Below are positions 45,621-54,772 of a DNA stretch of 64,000 nt, in pieces. Source of the stretch: Spirochaetia bacterium (lineage in GTDB: Bacteria > Spirochaetota > Leptospiria > Turneriellales > JAOUOS01). The notes below the pieces were generated by a model. It searched no databases. It was not told the origin of the DNA and saw only the letters and a list, made by a program, of their open reading frames with translations. How positions within the stretch are numbered: position 1 is the first letter of the stretch; the number at the start of each line of letters is the position of its first letter. Position numbers and translations under genes: made by a program. Where the stretch lies: NCBI GenBank assembly GCA_029880285.1, contig JAOUOS010000005.1, forward strand, positions 1-64,000, given 5' to 3'.

Positions 45621-46422
45621 AATAAATAGTTTTCTTAATAAAATATTCGTAGAAGATACTTTTGAATTAATGACGCGCGTGCCTGAAAACAGTGTCAATT
45701 TAATTATAGCTGACGGTCCTTATGCCGTTACCACACATAAATGGGACAAGGTTAGTTCTATACAGGAATATAATTTAAACTTAATAAAAAACTTTAGCCG
45801 CATATTAAAACCCGGCGGCAGCGCCTATCTTTTTGGTAAGAACGATTGTATAGACTTTATTGACTACCGACCTTATCTTAACTTAAACAGCCGTATTATC
45901 TGGTACCAGCCCAGCCGTTTAGCGCAAGGACGAAGAAATTATACCAGTAATTATGATATCATCTGCTTTTTCTCAAAAGGACAAACCAAAACCTTTAACC
46001 TTGACGATATTCGAATACCCCAGCTGGTAGAATTAACCCAAAGATTAAGATGTGAAAACGTACCTTCAGTAAAAAAAGGACGTTTTAATAAAACCAAGTT
46101 TAATCCTAAAGGTAAAAATCCTGGGGACGTATGGGGAGATATAAAGCAGCTTACCTATCGTTCTAAAGAATTAATAAGCCGTGAAATGTTAAACACAATT
46201 CAAAAACCCGAAAAACTTTTAGAACGGCTTATAAAAGCAAGTTCTTATAAAGGTGATATTGTTTTTGACGCCTTTGCCGGAACAGGTACGGCTCTTAAAA
46301 TAGCGAAAAATTTGGGCAGAAAAGTTTTTGCCGCTGAAACTGATTATAAATTGGCCCAAATATCATCTTTGCGCGCTAGCGGCATGCTAATTGAAAATGA
46401 TATTAATTATGCATATGCTTAA
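45613..46422 (+). CDS. Orphan DNA methyltransferase (beta-class, N6-adenine/N4-cytosine type)
   Basis: 269 residues from ATG 45613; upstream TTG (45583) and ATG (45604) starts are possible and would lengthen the overlap with the hydrolase gene. Motif IV is IIADGPYAVTTHKWD, where the usual DPPY or DLPY has Gly in position two; motif I (FDAFAGTGTALKIA) lies near the C-terminus, the beta-class order. No restriction endonuclease or specificity subunit adjoins. Possibly an epigenetic or phage-derived enzyme. Its end overlaps the convergent DUF115 gene by 4 bp. Confidence 0.85.
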   Translation: MNEINSFLNKIFVEDTFELMTRVPENSVNLIIADGPYAVTTHKWDKVSSIQEYNLNLIKNFSRILKPGGSAYLFGKNDCIDFIDYRPYLNLNSRIIWYQPSRLAQGRRNYTSNYDIICFFSKGQTKTFNLDDIRIPQLVELTQRLRCENVPSVKKGRFNKTKFNPKGKNPGDVWGDIKQLTYRSKELISREMLNTIQKPEKLLERLIKASSYKGDIVFDAFAGTGTALKIAKNLGRKVFAAETDYKLAQISSLRASGMLIENDINYAYA

Positions 46423-47510
46423 TACCTAAAACTCAATCTTAGAAAAGAAGTCTCTATAGATAAAAACCTATTTTGTCTAAAATAAAACCGGCGGTGATAA
46501 GCCGAGCCTTGTAAATGGGTTACTTTTTTTACGGCTTTCTGGTCATGCCCGATAATGCCAGGCTTTTTTTCATTTGGATAGATTTTTTCAAACACCGCTT
46601 TCATTAATCCGTATACGTCATTAGTTTCATTAAAAAGAATATCAAATTTATTTTCACACTCTTGCACAAGCGGGTGCGAGCTCGCGTAAGAATATGTTTT
46701 ACCTGCATTTATATCAAATAAAAGAGGAAACGATAAAGCGTCTAACACAAGAAATGAATTAAATTTATATTCCTTTTCATTTAATAAAAAAGCAAAGTGC
46801 TCATAAGAACCGTATCCCGAATCTACTGAAAAAACAACATCAGGAATAATATTATAGGCGTGCAAACTTCCTAAAGCGGTATCGGCACACCAGATTATTT
46901 GGTCAGCTTTACTATTTTTATATTTCCATAAATACTCATCAACAGAGGGACCGCCAAGAATAAATACATTTGGCTTTTTTAATTCTTTTGATATTTTTTT
47001 CGCACTCATCCATTTTTGTTTATTTCTTTTAAAATTATATTCCCAAACTGCTTTAAAATGAGAAATTGTTTTTAACCTTACAGCCGCCTTTTTTATGCCT
47101 TTTTCAATAAAGTTTTTAATGATAGAAAAAGAATTTAAGTTAACTAATGATGGATGAAAGAGAATTTCAAATTTATCATTTGCCGAAATATCACGTATAA
47201 AAACTTCCCAGCTTTTTTGATTATTTAAAAGCACAAAATTTTTTTGATAGCCGATTTTTGAAAAATCACACATAGAGAACCAAATTAAATTCTTTTCGAA
47301 ATTTTTTAATTGATTACCTATTTTTTCATGATATGGGGCGGCATACAAAAGTTTCTTGTTTTCTTTTTTAAAATGGGCGAGCTTTTTTTTTAAAACTTCT
47401 GCCTCTCTAAGAAACGAACGATTTGAATAAACCGCTATTTTTTTTTCTGCCACAAGAAAATATTTATCTTCTGCTGCTTCTTTATTGAATAAATTAAATA
47501 CATCCGCCAT
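46419..47510 (-). CDS. DUF115 family protein (MAF_flag10/MptE-like)
   Basis: 363 residues, soluble. The central block PNVFILGGPSVDEYL with WCADTALGSLHAYNIIPDVVFSVDS is the DUF115/6-hydroxymethylpterin-pyrophosphokinase-like signature (GxGPSL ... D.al..L...gI.PD..vs.D). Relatives include flagellin glycosylation factors and lipid-linked glycan proteins; they are frequent in spirochaetes. The C-terminal HLQGSAYHRRFYFRQNRF segment fits the family. Its start lies 1 nt after the stop of the lipoprotein gene at 47512, so it is the last gene of a minus-strand unit. Confidence 0.82.
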   Translation of the reverse strand: MADVFNLFNKEAAEDKYFLVAEKKIAVYSNRSFLREAEVLKKKLAHFKKENKKLLYAAPYHEKIGNQLKNFEKNLIWFSMCDFSKIGYQKNFVLLNNQKSWEVFIRDISANDKFEILFHPSLVNLNSFSIIKNFIEKGIKKAAVRLKTISHFKAVWEYNFKRNKQKWMSAKKISKELKKPNVFILGGPSVDEYLWKYKNSKADQIIWCADTALGSLHAYNIIPDVVFSVDSGYGSYEHFAFLLNEKEYKFNSFLVLDALSFPLLFDINAGKTYSYASSHPLVQECENKFDILFNETNDVYGLMKAVFEKIYPNEKKPGIIGHDQKAVKKVTHLQGSAYHRRFYFRQNRFLSIETSFLRLSFRY

Positions 47511-47511
47511 T

Positions 47512-48069
47512 TTAATGGATAATTGTACGGTTTATTTTAAGCTGTAAAGCAATGCTTCTTTTTACAATTATTTTTTCATCTATATTTAATTCAAGTTGAA
47601 CATTAATTCTTGAAGGAATTTTAAATTTATCTTCTAAAAAGTTTTTATATTTTTCTTTATAAATCGAAAAGAGAGGCAAAGAGGCCGACACAATACCAGG
47701 CAGAATATTTATTTGATTTATTTGAATTTTTTCTGTTTCGCGGGCTATTATTAAGTATGCTTTTAGGTTTTTCTGCCAGTTTGCAAAAACAGTTTCACTT
47801 AGCGCGGGAGAAATTTTTAACTGAAAAGACAGCGCTTCTTTTGATTGAAATAAAGAATTAATAAAATCTTCCATTGTTCCTGTAGTTTGTGGATTTTCAA
47901 GCACATAAACCGCTTCTTTGGCAAGAAGAGGAGGCAGACATTCATATTCTGACAATTCTTTACAAAAAGAAAATTCTTTTTTAGAAACTTTGGCTTTACC
48001 ATCGCAAAAAAATACAGCAAAGATAACAAAAAAAAAATAAAAGTATATTTTTAATTTACATAAATTCAT
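47512..48069 (-). CDS. Putative lipoprotein
   Basis: 185 residues. Signal peptide with lipobox VFFC at Cys22. The mature region has a Cys pair (SFCKELSEYECLPP) and a long helical/beta domain with no family I recognise. Overlaps the upstream CopD-like gene by 14 bp and is followed directly by the DUF115 gene, so the three are one unit. Confidence 0.65.
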   Translation of the reverse strand: MNLCKLKIYFYFFFVIFAVFFCDGKAKVSKKEFSFCKELSEYECLPPLLAKEAVYVLENPQTTGTMEDFINSLFQSKEALSFQLKISPALSETVFANWQKNLKAYLIIARETEKIQINQINILPGIVSASLPLFSIYKEKYKNFLEDKFKIPSRINVQLELNIDEKIIVKRSIALQLKINRTIIH

Positions 48070-48544
48070 AAAAATATTTTCTAAGAAAAATACTTATATA
48101 AACTAACGCCGTAATTAAAATTAAAAACGCAATAGAACGATAGTTAAAGACTTTCTCTTTAGATATACTATTATTTAAATTGGTAATTAAATCGTTTTCT
48201 TTTTCGCCGCGGTTGCCTATTTTTAAATAAGGATATATTAAGAAAAAAGAAATCAAAAGTAAAAACATCTTAACCATAAAAAATAAGATATATTTAACTT
48301 CTAATATATTTTTCTTAAATACGAATATTAGAAAAGTTCCCGAAACAATAGATGTAAATAAAGAAATATTTAAAAATCTTATGTATTTTTGTGTTAATTC
48401 TTCACGATAATTTTGAAAATAGAGGTAATCTCTGTATTTATTAAAAATTGGATTTATTACCAATGCCAATATTGCAGAACCACCTCCCCAAAAAATACTG
48501 CTAACTACATGTACCGTTAATAGCGCTGTGCCAAAAATTTCCAT
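48056..48544 (-). CDS. CopD-like four-helix integral membrane protein
   Basis: 162 residues, four predicted helices. The opening LTVHVVSSIFWGGGSAILAL matches the CopD-family start (LHxxxxxxWxGG) and a conserved His is kept. Members handle copper or haem-linked redox in membranes, but the function here is unproven. Starts 20 nt after the VOC gene stop and overlaps the lipoprotein gene by 14 bp. Confidence 0.65.
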   Translation of the reverse strand: MEIFGTALLTVHVVSSIFWGGGSAILALVINPIFNKYRDYLYFQNYREELTQKYIRFLNISLFTSIVSGTFLIFVFKKNILEVKYILFFMVKMFLLLISFFLIYPYLKIGNRGEKENDLITNLNNSISKEKVFNYRSIAFLILITALVYISIFLRKYFYEFM

Positions 48545-48564
48545 CCTTTTATAAAAAGGAGTTT

Positions 48565-48924
48565 TTACTCTTCGTAGTATAGCTCAAGCAGATTTCCGCC
48601 GGGATCTTTTAATATAATATTTTCGCCCTTAGAAGTTTCAGAGGGACCGGCCACAATAGGTATCGCGTTTTCTTCAATATCTTGCAGGGCTTCAGTAAAA
48701 TCATCTACATCCATAATAAAAGATAAAAGCGGAACCTTATTCTCATTTTCTTCTGATTTTTCTACTTGCTGTAGTTTTAAAGTAAGATTATCAAATGACA
48801 CAATGGCGCTGTTTTCTTCTTTTAACGTAAGTTCAAAATCAAAAAACATAGTATAAAACTCAATGGATTTATCAATATCGACAGCAGGCACATTAACATG
48901 CTGAAAAGACTCTATTATAATCAT
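48565..48924 (-). CDS. VOC (glyoxalase/bleomycin resistance) superfamily protein
   Basis: 119 residues forming one VOC module: FQHVNVPAVDIDKSIEFYTMFF (first beta-alpha), SFIMDVDDFTEAL, and LKDPGGNLLELYYEE, including the conserved His near the start and Glu near the end that hold a metal. The substrate cannot be assigned. TTGACA lies upstream (48953-48948) with an AAAGG ribosome site. Confidence 0.82.
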   Translation of the reverse strand: MIIIESFQHVNVPAVDIDKSIEFYTMFFDFELTLKEENSAIVSFDNLTLKLQQVEKSEENENKVPLLSFIMDVDDFTEALQDIEENAIPIVAGPSETSKGENIILKDPGGNLLELYYEE

Positions 48925-49053
48925 ATTTTTCCTTTCTTTTTAGTTTTTGTCAAACCATTATTTAAATATGCGTTTTCAAGCGTTTTTTATTCTTATTAAA
49001 TTTTTTTGAATGGCCTCATATTTTCCTATATACGTATATATTATATAAAGTGC

Positions 49054-49082
49054 TTGCCGTGATATAGGATATTTAATAAAAT
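49054..49082 (+). promoter_or_regulatory. ccmE promoter, predicted leaderless
   Basis: TTGCCG (49054-49059), 17-nt spacer, TAAAAT (49077-49082), then seven nt to the ATG at 49090. Transcription should begin at or next to the start codon; no Shine-Dalgarno is present. Confidence 0.6.
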
Positions 49083-49089
49083 ACATATT

Positions 49090-49500
49090 ATGAAAATGAA
49101 ACTAGCAGCAGTAATTATTTTTCTGGTCGCCGGAGCAGCCTTTTTGGTTATCTCGTCAAGCGGCGATGCAGGACATCCGCATTATCAGTTAAAAGAATTT
49201 CATGATGTATTAAAAACAAACCCTCAAAAACTGCAAAACCGTTATATGACCGTTTATGGTAATGTTAAAGAAGGTACTATCGAAAGAAAAGGTATAAAAG
49301 CAAATTTTGTTATTGAAAAAGATGGTAAAGAGTTACCCATTTTTTTTACCGGGAAAACACTTCTTCCCGATACCTTTAAAGAAGGCAGTGAAGCCACTAT
49401 AGACGGTAAGTATGACATGCAAAAAAATATTTTTATAGCTGATAAAGTAATGGCAAAATGTGCCTCTAAGTATAAGTCTATTGCTGAAGACGAATCATAA
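49090..49500 (+). CDS. ccmE: Cytochrome c haem chaperone CcmE, CxxxY variant
   Basis: Carries haem covalently in the periplasm before transfer to apocytochrome c. 136 residues: N-terminal anchor (LAAVIIFLVAGAAFLVI), then an OB-fold (TVYGNVKEGTIERKG, FVIEKDGKELPIFFTG, TIDGKYDMQKNIFIADKV). In E. coli the haem-binding residue is His in HxxxY; here C124 sits in the same place with Y128, so the motif is CxxxY, a minority form seen in some sulfate-reducers and archaea. Followed by ccmF after 31 nt. No ccmABCDGH lies in the window. Confidence 0.93.
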   Translation: MKMKLAAVIIFLVAGAAFLVISSSGDAGHPHYQLKEFHDVLKTNPQKLQNRYMTVYGNVKEGTIERKGIKANFVIEKDGKELPIFFTGKTLLPDTFKEGSEATIDGKYDMQKNIFIADKVMAKCASKYKSIAEDES

Positions 49501-49531
49501 ACCAGTTAATAGTTGAAAAGAAAAATTATCT

Positions 49532-51634
49532 ATGGTAGAAACCGCGTCAGTTCTATTTACATTTTCTATAGCAACTTCTTTATTTTCTATTCTCGCAGGC
49601 ATAATAGGTATAAATAAAAAAGACGACAAGTACTTATTTTTTTCACGCCAGAGCGCCATTTTACATTTTTATATACTGCTAGCCTGCACAATTATATTAA
49701 TATACCTTTTAGTTCTTCCTGATATGTCGGTTTTATATGTTAATAATCAGATAAACCATGCTTTACCTTTATTTTATAAAATAACCGCTATATGGGCAGG
49801 TCAGGCAGGCTCATTACTTACATGGAATTTTCTTCTTGTTTTGTTTTCGGTAATTGCCATAAAAGACGTAGAAAGAAGAGAACCTGCTTTAGTACCCTAT
49901 ATGATAATTATACTAATGAGTATCAGTTTTTTCTTTTGCGCTCTGGGCAACTTTTCAGCAGATTCTGATCCTTTTAGATATTTAGTTTCAGATGGCAAGC
50001 CCTATACCATGCCAGACGGCAGGGGGCTAAATCCGCTTCTTCAGCATTGGGCAATGGTAATTCATCCCCCTACTTTGTATTTTGGATATGTGGCATTTTC
50101 AATACCTTACGCAATTGCTATGGCTGCCCTAATGGTAAAAAAGATGAATTTAAATTGGACAAGATTAATTCGGCGTTGGACACTTTTTGCATGGTTTTTT
50201 CTTGGTGTTGGTATGCTGCTTGGCGGTAAATGGGCCTACGAAGAATTAGGCTGGGGTGGATACTGGGCATGGGATCCGGTTGAAAACGCATCGCTTTTCC
50301 CATGGCTTACGGGAACAGCTTTTTTACATTCTATTTTAGTGCAAGAAAAACGGGGTATGTTAAAAGTATGGAACATGAGCCTTATTTCTATTTCGTTTTT
50401 AATGTGTATTTTTGGAACTTTTTTAACCAGATCGGGCGTTGTAAGCTCTGTTCATGCTTTTGGCGGTTCAAATTTAGGCGGATTCTTTGTTGTTTTTATG
50501 CTGATTATCATTTTTGGTAGCGCTTACGTAATTTTAACGCGTCTTTATCTTTTAAAATCAGATAACGCTTTTAATTCATTTTTAAGCCGTGAAGCAGGAT
50601 TTTTATTTAATAATGTAATATTATTAATCGCACTTTTTACCACGGTATGGGGGACCATGTATCCCACCCTTACTGAAATGTTTACAGGCGATCGAATATC
50701 TCTTACAGGAATATGGTTTAATAAATGGATGGCTCCTATTGGTCTTCTGGTTCTTTTTTTAACGGGAGCCGGTCCCTTGTTAGCATGGAGAAAGACTGCG
50801 AAAACTACATTAATTCGAAATTTTAGACTTCCTTTTACATTTTTACTTTTAACATTAACTATGTATTTTATCGCGAGATATTTAATGTATAAAACTCTTA
50901 CTCTTGAGGCATTAAAACCGATGGCCGGTATATCTTTCGCGCTTTCGGCTTTTGTGATTAGCGGAGTATTGGAAGAATTTTATAAAGCGACAAAAACAAG
51001 AATTAATTATACAAAAGAAAACTTCTTACTAGGGTTCATGCTGGTTCTTTTTCAAAACAAAAGACGTTATTTAGGATACATGGTTCATATAGGATTCGCT
51101 ATTATTATGATAGGTTTTACAGGCACAGCTTTTACTAAAGAAGCAAAAATTTCTTTAAGAAAAGGTGAAGCTGAACATTTTGCTGGTTATACAATTGAAA
51201 TTGCTAATTATGAAAAAACTTCTTATGCTTCGTCTCAAAAAAGGCAGCTGCCTCTTTATTTTACCGATAAAGTAACGGTAAATGTTTATAAAGATAATAA
51301 ATACTGGCAAAGCGATGTAACTGAAATTAGAAAATATCCCATGTTCAATATGCAAACGGGAGAATATGACGATTCTCAGCCTACGTCTGAACCCGCTATA
51401 ATGCCTTCTATTATAGAAGATGTTTATGTTCAATACGGAGGTCAGGAAGAAGACGGCAGACTTGTTCTTCAGGTTTGGGTAAATCCTCTTGTTTTTTGGG
51501 TTTGGTTTGGATTTATTTTCTTTACTATCTCGGGCATAATGCTTCTTTTACCTATAGGTGAAAAAAGATTTATTAAAATAGGTTCTTTTACCGCCAGTGT
51601 AGCTCCTGTGGCGGCCTCAACGGCAAAAAGTTGA
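49532..51634 (+). CDS. ccmF: Cytochrome c-type biogenesis protein CcmF (haem lyase)
   Basis: 700 residues and about 15 helices. The WWD domain is present (WGGYWAWDPVENASLFPWL), as are haem-ligand type histidines in HPPTLYFGYV and the C-terminal cytoplasmic or periplasmic extension with FWVWFGFIFFTISGIMLLLP. It attaches haem from CcmE to CXXCH apocytochromes. The stop codon (TGA at 51632-51634) lies inside the next gene's -35 box. Confidence 0.95.
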   Translation: MVETASVLFTFSIATSLFSILAGIIGINKKDDKYLFFSRQSAILHFYILLACTIILIYLLVLPDMSVLYVNNQINHALPLFYKITAIWAGQAGSLLTWNFLLVLFSVIAIKDVERREPALVPYMIIILMSISFFFCALGNFSADSDPFRYLVSDGKPYTMPDGRGLNPLLQHWAMVIHPPTLYFGYVAFSIPYAIAMAALMVKKMNLNWTRLIRRWTLFAWFFLGVGMLLGGKWAYEELGWGGYWAWDPVENASLFPWLTGTAFLHSILVQEKRGMLKVWNMSLISISFLMCIFGTFLTRSGVVSSVHAFGGSNLGGFFVVFMLIIIFGSAYVILTRLYLLKSDNAFNSFLSREAGFLFNNVILLIALFTTVWGTMYPTLTEMFTGDRISLTGIWFNKWMAPIGLLVLFLTGAGPLLAWRKTAKTTLIRNFRLPFTFLLLTLTMYFIARYLMYKTLTLEALKPMAGISFALSAFVISGVLEEFYKATKTRINYTKENFLLGFMLVLFQNKRRYLGYMVHIGFAIIMIGFTGTAFTKEAKISLRKGEAEHFAGYTIEIANYEKTSYASSQKRQLPLYFTDKVTVNVYKDNKYWQSDVTEIRKYPMFNMQTGEYDDSQPTSEPAIMPSIIEDVYVQYGGQEEDGRLVLQVWVNPLVFWVWFGFIFFTISGIMLLLPIGEKRFIKIGSFTASVAPVAASTAKS

Positions 51635-51659
51635 CAAATTTGTTTTTTTTTATTAAATA
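51631..51659 (+). promoter_or_regulatory. Promoter overlapping the ccmF stop codon
   Basis: TTGACA (51631-51636), 17-nt spacer, TAAATA (51654-51659), six nt, ATG at 51666. The TGA of ccmF is part of the -35. Another probable leaderless start. Confidence 0.5.
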
Positions 51660-51665
51660 AAAATT

Positions 51666-51893
51666 ATGAGAGGATATAAACACTGCCCTTACTGTGGAAA
51701 AGAAAAAAAATTTGACTGTAGATGTGAATATGGTCAGGTCATGAAAATAAAAATGGATCCTAATGAAAAACAAAAAGGACTTTTTCATAAAAAATACTGT
51801 CCCAAATGCGGTAAAAACTGTACTGTTACTACCTGCTCTTCATGTAATATCTCATTTTCAAATGAAGATTTTTGGATTTCCCGTTTATGGTAA
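51666..51893 (+). CDS. Small zinc-ribbon protein
   Basis: 75 residues with CPYCGKEKKFDCRC and CPKCGKNC...CSSC, two likely zinc-binding knuckles, and a basic centre. Such proteins are often DNA- or RNA-binding or assembly factors. It follows ccmF but has its own promoter, and its own terminator at 51898. Function unknown. Confidence 0.75.
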   Translation: MRGYKHCPYCGKEKKFDCRCEYGQVMKIKMDPNEKQKGLFHKKYCPKCGKNCTVTTCSSCNISFSNEDFWISRLW

Positions 51894-51897
51894 AATG

Positions 51898-51927
51898 AAG
51901 CGCGGCTGTTGAGGCCGCGCTTTTTTC
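51898..51927 (+). terminator. Intrinsic terminator after the zinc-ribbon gene
   Basis: AGCGCGGC (51899-51906) pairs perfectly with GCCGCGCT (51914-51921) around a 7-nt loop and is followed by a T-run. Located 5 nt after the stop codon. Confidence 0.9.
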
Positions 51928-52000
51928 ATATTGGAGAGATCTTTCTCTACTTATCAAGTGACAGGATAATTACATAACCCATCGCTTAAGAAAAAGATGC

Positions 52001-52033
52001 AGTAACAAATTATAGGGAGTACAATTTGTTACT
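52001..52033. repeat. 11-bp perfect inverted repeat in a 316-bp gap
   Basis: AGTAACAAATT (52001-52011) and AATTTGTTACT (52023-52033) flank an 11-nt loop. There is no T-run on either side, so it is not a terminator. It may be an operator for ccoI, 177 bp downstream, or a hairpin of a decayed element (an ORF6N-like relic follows). Confidence 0.6.
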
Positions 52034-52093
52034 ATATTTTCGACAAACTTAAAACATAAACTTGATTAAATAAATTTAAAACTTGAAAAATAA

Positions 52094-52183
52094 CTTGTTT
52101 ATTATAGCTTCACTAAAAAGCTAACATATATCAAAGTTGTTTTTGACATGATTAAGTGTTTTAAAAACGTGGATTTATATTAA
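52094..52183 (+). pseudogene. Possible second ORF6N-like C-terminal relic
   Basis: Between TAA codons, a 29-codon stretch contains KKLTYIKVVFDMIKCFKNV. It matches the relic at 28812 in KK...VVFDxIK and in the DNA GTTGTTTTTGAC plus ATTAA. No start codon or ribosome site. Weaker than the first relic. Confidence 0.3.
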
Positions 52184-52209
52184 CTACATTACTTGATATT
52201 AAACACAAA

Positions 52210-54684
52210 ATGACAAATAAATTAAAAGAAAAAGAAGTTATCAAGGAAGAAAGCCGGTGTTTTCACTGTGGCGATAAAATTCCCCAGCAAAAAAAATATT
52301 TCTTTAAAGAAAATAATCAATCCTTAAATGAAAAAATATCTATTCATTTTTGCTGTAAAGGATGCCTTCAGGTTTATGTGCTGATTAATGAATCTGGCAA
52401 TAAAAATTATTATGAATACCGTGAAGAATTTTCTCCGCGGCCAGATAAAGAAAAAACTAACAAGCTACCTTATGAGATATGGGACGAAGAAATTAAACCA
52501 GATGAAAAAGGCATTAAAGAAGCTTCTTTTGTAATTCAGGGAATACACTGCGCTTCATGCGTTTGGCTTAATGAAAAGATGCTAAAAAAAACAAAAGGTA
52601 TTATTGAAGCAGAGGTACAGCTAGCCACTAACAGGGCCAAAATCAAATGGAATTCTAAAATAATTTCTCTTCGCCAAATATCGAAAATTGTTGCCGCAAT
52701 AGGATATACTGCCTTGCCGGTAAAAAAAACTGAAGAACAGGAAGCAAAATCTTTTTCAAATAAAATGTTAAAGCGGATGGTAACAGCCGGATTTTTTACG
52801 GGAAACACCATGCTTATAAGCGCCGCTTTATATGCTGGATACTTTAGTTTTATGGAAAAAGACATAAAAAACTTTTTTCATTACGTTAGCTGGTTTTTAG
52901 CTACACCCGTACTTTTATATTCAGCAAAACCTTTTTTTCAAACAGCATATTATTCTTTAAAACAAAAAATATTAAGTATGGATTTACTGACAGTTTCTGG
53001 TATTTCTTTGGCTTATTTTTACAGCATTTATAGTACTGTAACTGAAAAGGGTGAAGTTTATTTTGATTCCGTTTGTTTTGTTACCTTTGCGATTCTAATA
53101 GGCAGATATATTGAAGCCATTTTTAAAGAACGCAGCCTTTTTTATATTGAAAATCTTGGCAAAAGCCTGCCTAAAACAGCTAGAATTTTACAAAACAAAA
53201 ACCTAAAAAAACCTTTAGAACTTCCTATTGAAAAAATAAAAATAGATGATATTGTTTTAGTTTATCCCGAAGAAATAGTACCATTTGACGGTTTTCTAGT
53301 AAATCCATCCGCTGAAGTGGAAGAATCTATGCTAACAGGTGAATTTAAAGCCATTCATAAAAAAACAAACGATTTAATACTGGCAGGATCTAAATGCGTA
53401 GGAGAATCTATAAGAATAAAAGTAGCTAAAAAGCTTGAAGACTGCGCGATTCACAATATTTCTAAACTGGCAGAAGAAAGCTTAAACAGAATGCCCGTTA
53501 TTCAAAAATTAGCCGAAAAAGTCAGCCGGTATTTTATAGCTTTTGTGTTTATAGGCGCTTCGGCAACTTTTCTTTTTTGGAAGTTTATTAAAACAGGCAG
53601 TATAGATGAAACAATTTTACATACAATATCTCTTCTTATTGCGGCATGCCCCTGTGCTTTAAATTTATCCATTCCTACCGCCTATATTGTTGCTTCTCAA
53701 AAAGCTTACACACATGGTATATTAATGCATGGCGGCCGCGTTTTAGAAAACATTGCTAAATGCGATATTGTAGCATTTGATAAAACAGGAACTCTTACCG
53801 AAGGGAATATGAAAATTACTAAAACTCATGTATTTTCAAATACTGTCTCTCAAAAAAAAGTACTTGAAATTGCCTACGGTCTACAGAAAGAAACTCAAGT
53901 AAAACATCCTGTATCTAAAGCTTTTTTACAAAAGAATATAAAAACATATCTTAAGTTTAATAAAACAAAATACACCGCTGGCCGAGGCATACGCGCTTTT
54001 CAGGGTAAAACACAATATTTTTTAGGTTCTCAAACATATATGAAAACGCTTAAGATATCCATACCACAAGTTAAACATTCGTCTACAGAAAGTTTGGTAT
54101 ATTTGGCAAAACAAGAAAACCAGAATAAAAAAATATTAGCTGTTTTTTTTCTTTCTGATTCTTTAAGAGAAAATTCTTATGAAATTTTAAATGAAATTAG
54201 CAAAAAGAAAGAATTGATTCTTCTTACCGGCGATCAAAAAAAACCCGCTGAACAAATCGCGAAAAAAACAGGAATAAAAACTATTTTCGCAGAAGTAAAT
54301 CCGCACGAAAAAAAAGAAATTATTGAATCGTTTCAAAAAAAAGAAAAAATAATTACAATGGTTGGCGATGGCATTAACGATGCTATTGCTCTGGCAAAAG
54401 CAGATACCGGCATTAGTTTTGCCAATGCCGCTGAGATCTCAATTTATTCCAGCGATATTCTTTTAATGGGCAACAACTTAAATCAGCTTTCTTTTCTATT
54501 TCGACTCGCCTTACAAACCAGAAAAAAAGTACTTCAAAATTTATCTTTTTCTTTTTTATATAACAGCGCCTTACTACCCTTGGCGTTCGCTGGTTATTTA
54601 ATTCCTCTTATCGCGGCCTTGGCGATGTCTGCCAGCTCTATTATTGTCGTACTTAACTCTTTAAGATTATACAGGGTAAAATAA
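52210..54684 (+). CDS. ccoI: Copper P1B-type ATPase of the CcoI/FixI type
   Basis: 824 residues. N-terminal CFHCGDKI ... HFCCKGC Cys cluster (20-60) typical of FixI/CcoI, then an HMA domain with GIHCASC, eight helices with the CPC site (LIAACPCALNLSIPTA), actuator LTGEFKA, phosphorylation DKTGTLTEGN, HP motif (VKHPVSKAF) and hinge GDGINDAIAL. Members deliver copper to cbb3 oxidase; no oxidase gene is here, so the substrate role is from family knowledge. Alone in a gap between relic DNA and the SH3 gene. Confidence 0.92.
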   Translation: MTNKLKEKEVIKEESRCFHCGDKIPQQKKYFFKENNQSLNEKISIHFCCKGCLQVYVLINESGNKNYYEYREEFSPRPDKEKTNKLPYEIWDEEIKPDEKGIKEASFVIQGIHCASCVWLNEKMLKKTKGIIEAEVQLATNRAKIKWNSKIISLRQISKIVAAIGYTALPVKKTEEQEAKSFSNKMLKRMVTAGFFTGNTMLISAALYAGYFSFMEKDIKNFFHYVSWFLATPVLLYSAKPFFQTAYYSLKQKILSMDLLTVSGISLAYFYSIYSTVTEKGEVYFDSVCFVTFAILIGRYIEAIFKERSLFYIENLGKSLPKTARILQNKNLKKPLELPIEKIKIDDIVLVYPEEIVPFDGFLVNPSAEVEESMLTGEFKAIHKKTNDLILAGSKCVGESIRIKVAKKLEDCAIHNISKLAEESLNRMPVIQKLAEKVSRYFIAFVFIGASATFLFWKFIKTGSIDETILHTISLLIAACPCALNLSIPTAYIVASQKAYTHGILMHGGRVLENIAKCDIVAFDKTGTLTEGNMKITKTHVFSNTVSQKKVLEIAYGLQKETQVKHPVSKAFLQKNIKTYLKFNKTKYTAGRGIRAFQGKTQYFLGSQTYMKTLKISIPQVKHSSTESLVYLAKQENQNKKILAVFFLSDSLRENSYEILNEISKKKELILLTGDQKKPAEQIAKKTGIKTIFAEVNPHEKKEIIESFQKKEKIITMVGDGINDAIALAKADTGISFANAAEISIYSSDILLMGNNLNQLSFLFRLALQTRKKVLQNLSFSFLYNSALLPLAFAGYLIPLIAALAMSASSIIVVLNSLRLYRVK

Positions 54685-54772
54685 GATATAAATTAAAATA
54701 ATAAAATTTATTTACAAATCACATGAAAAAAATAAACTAACTCTTAGAGTTTTTCTGCCCCATTTAAATCTC

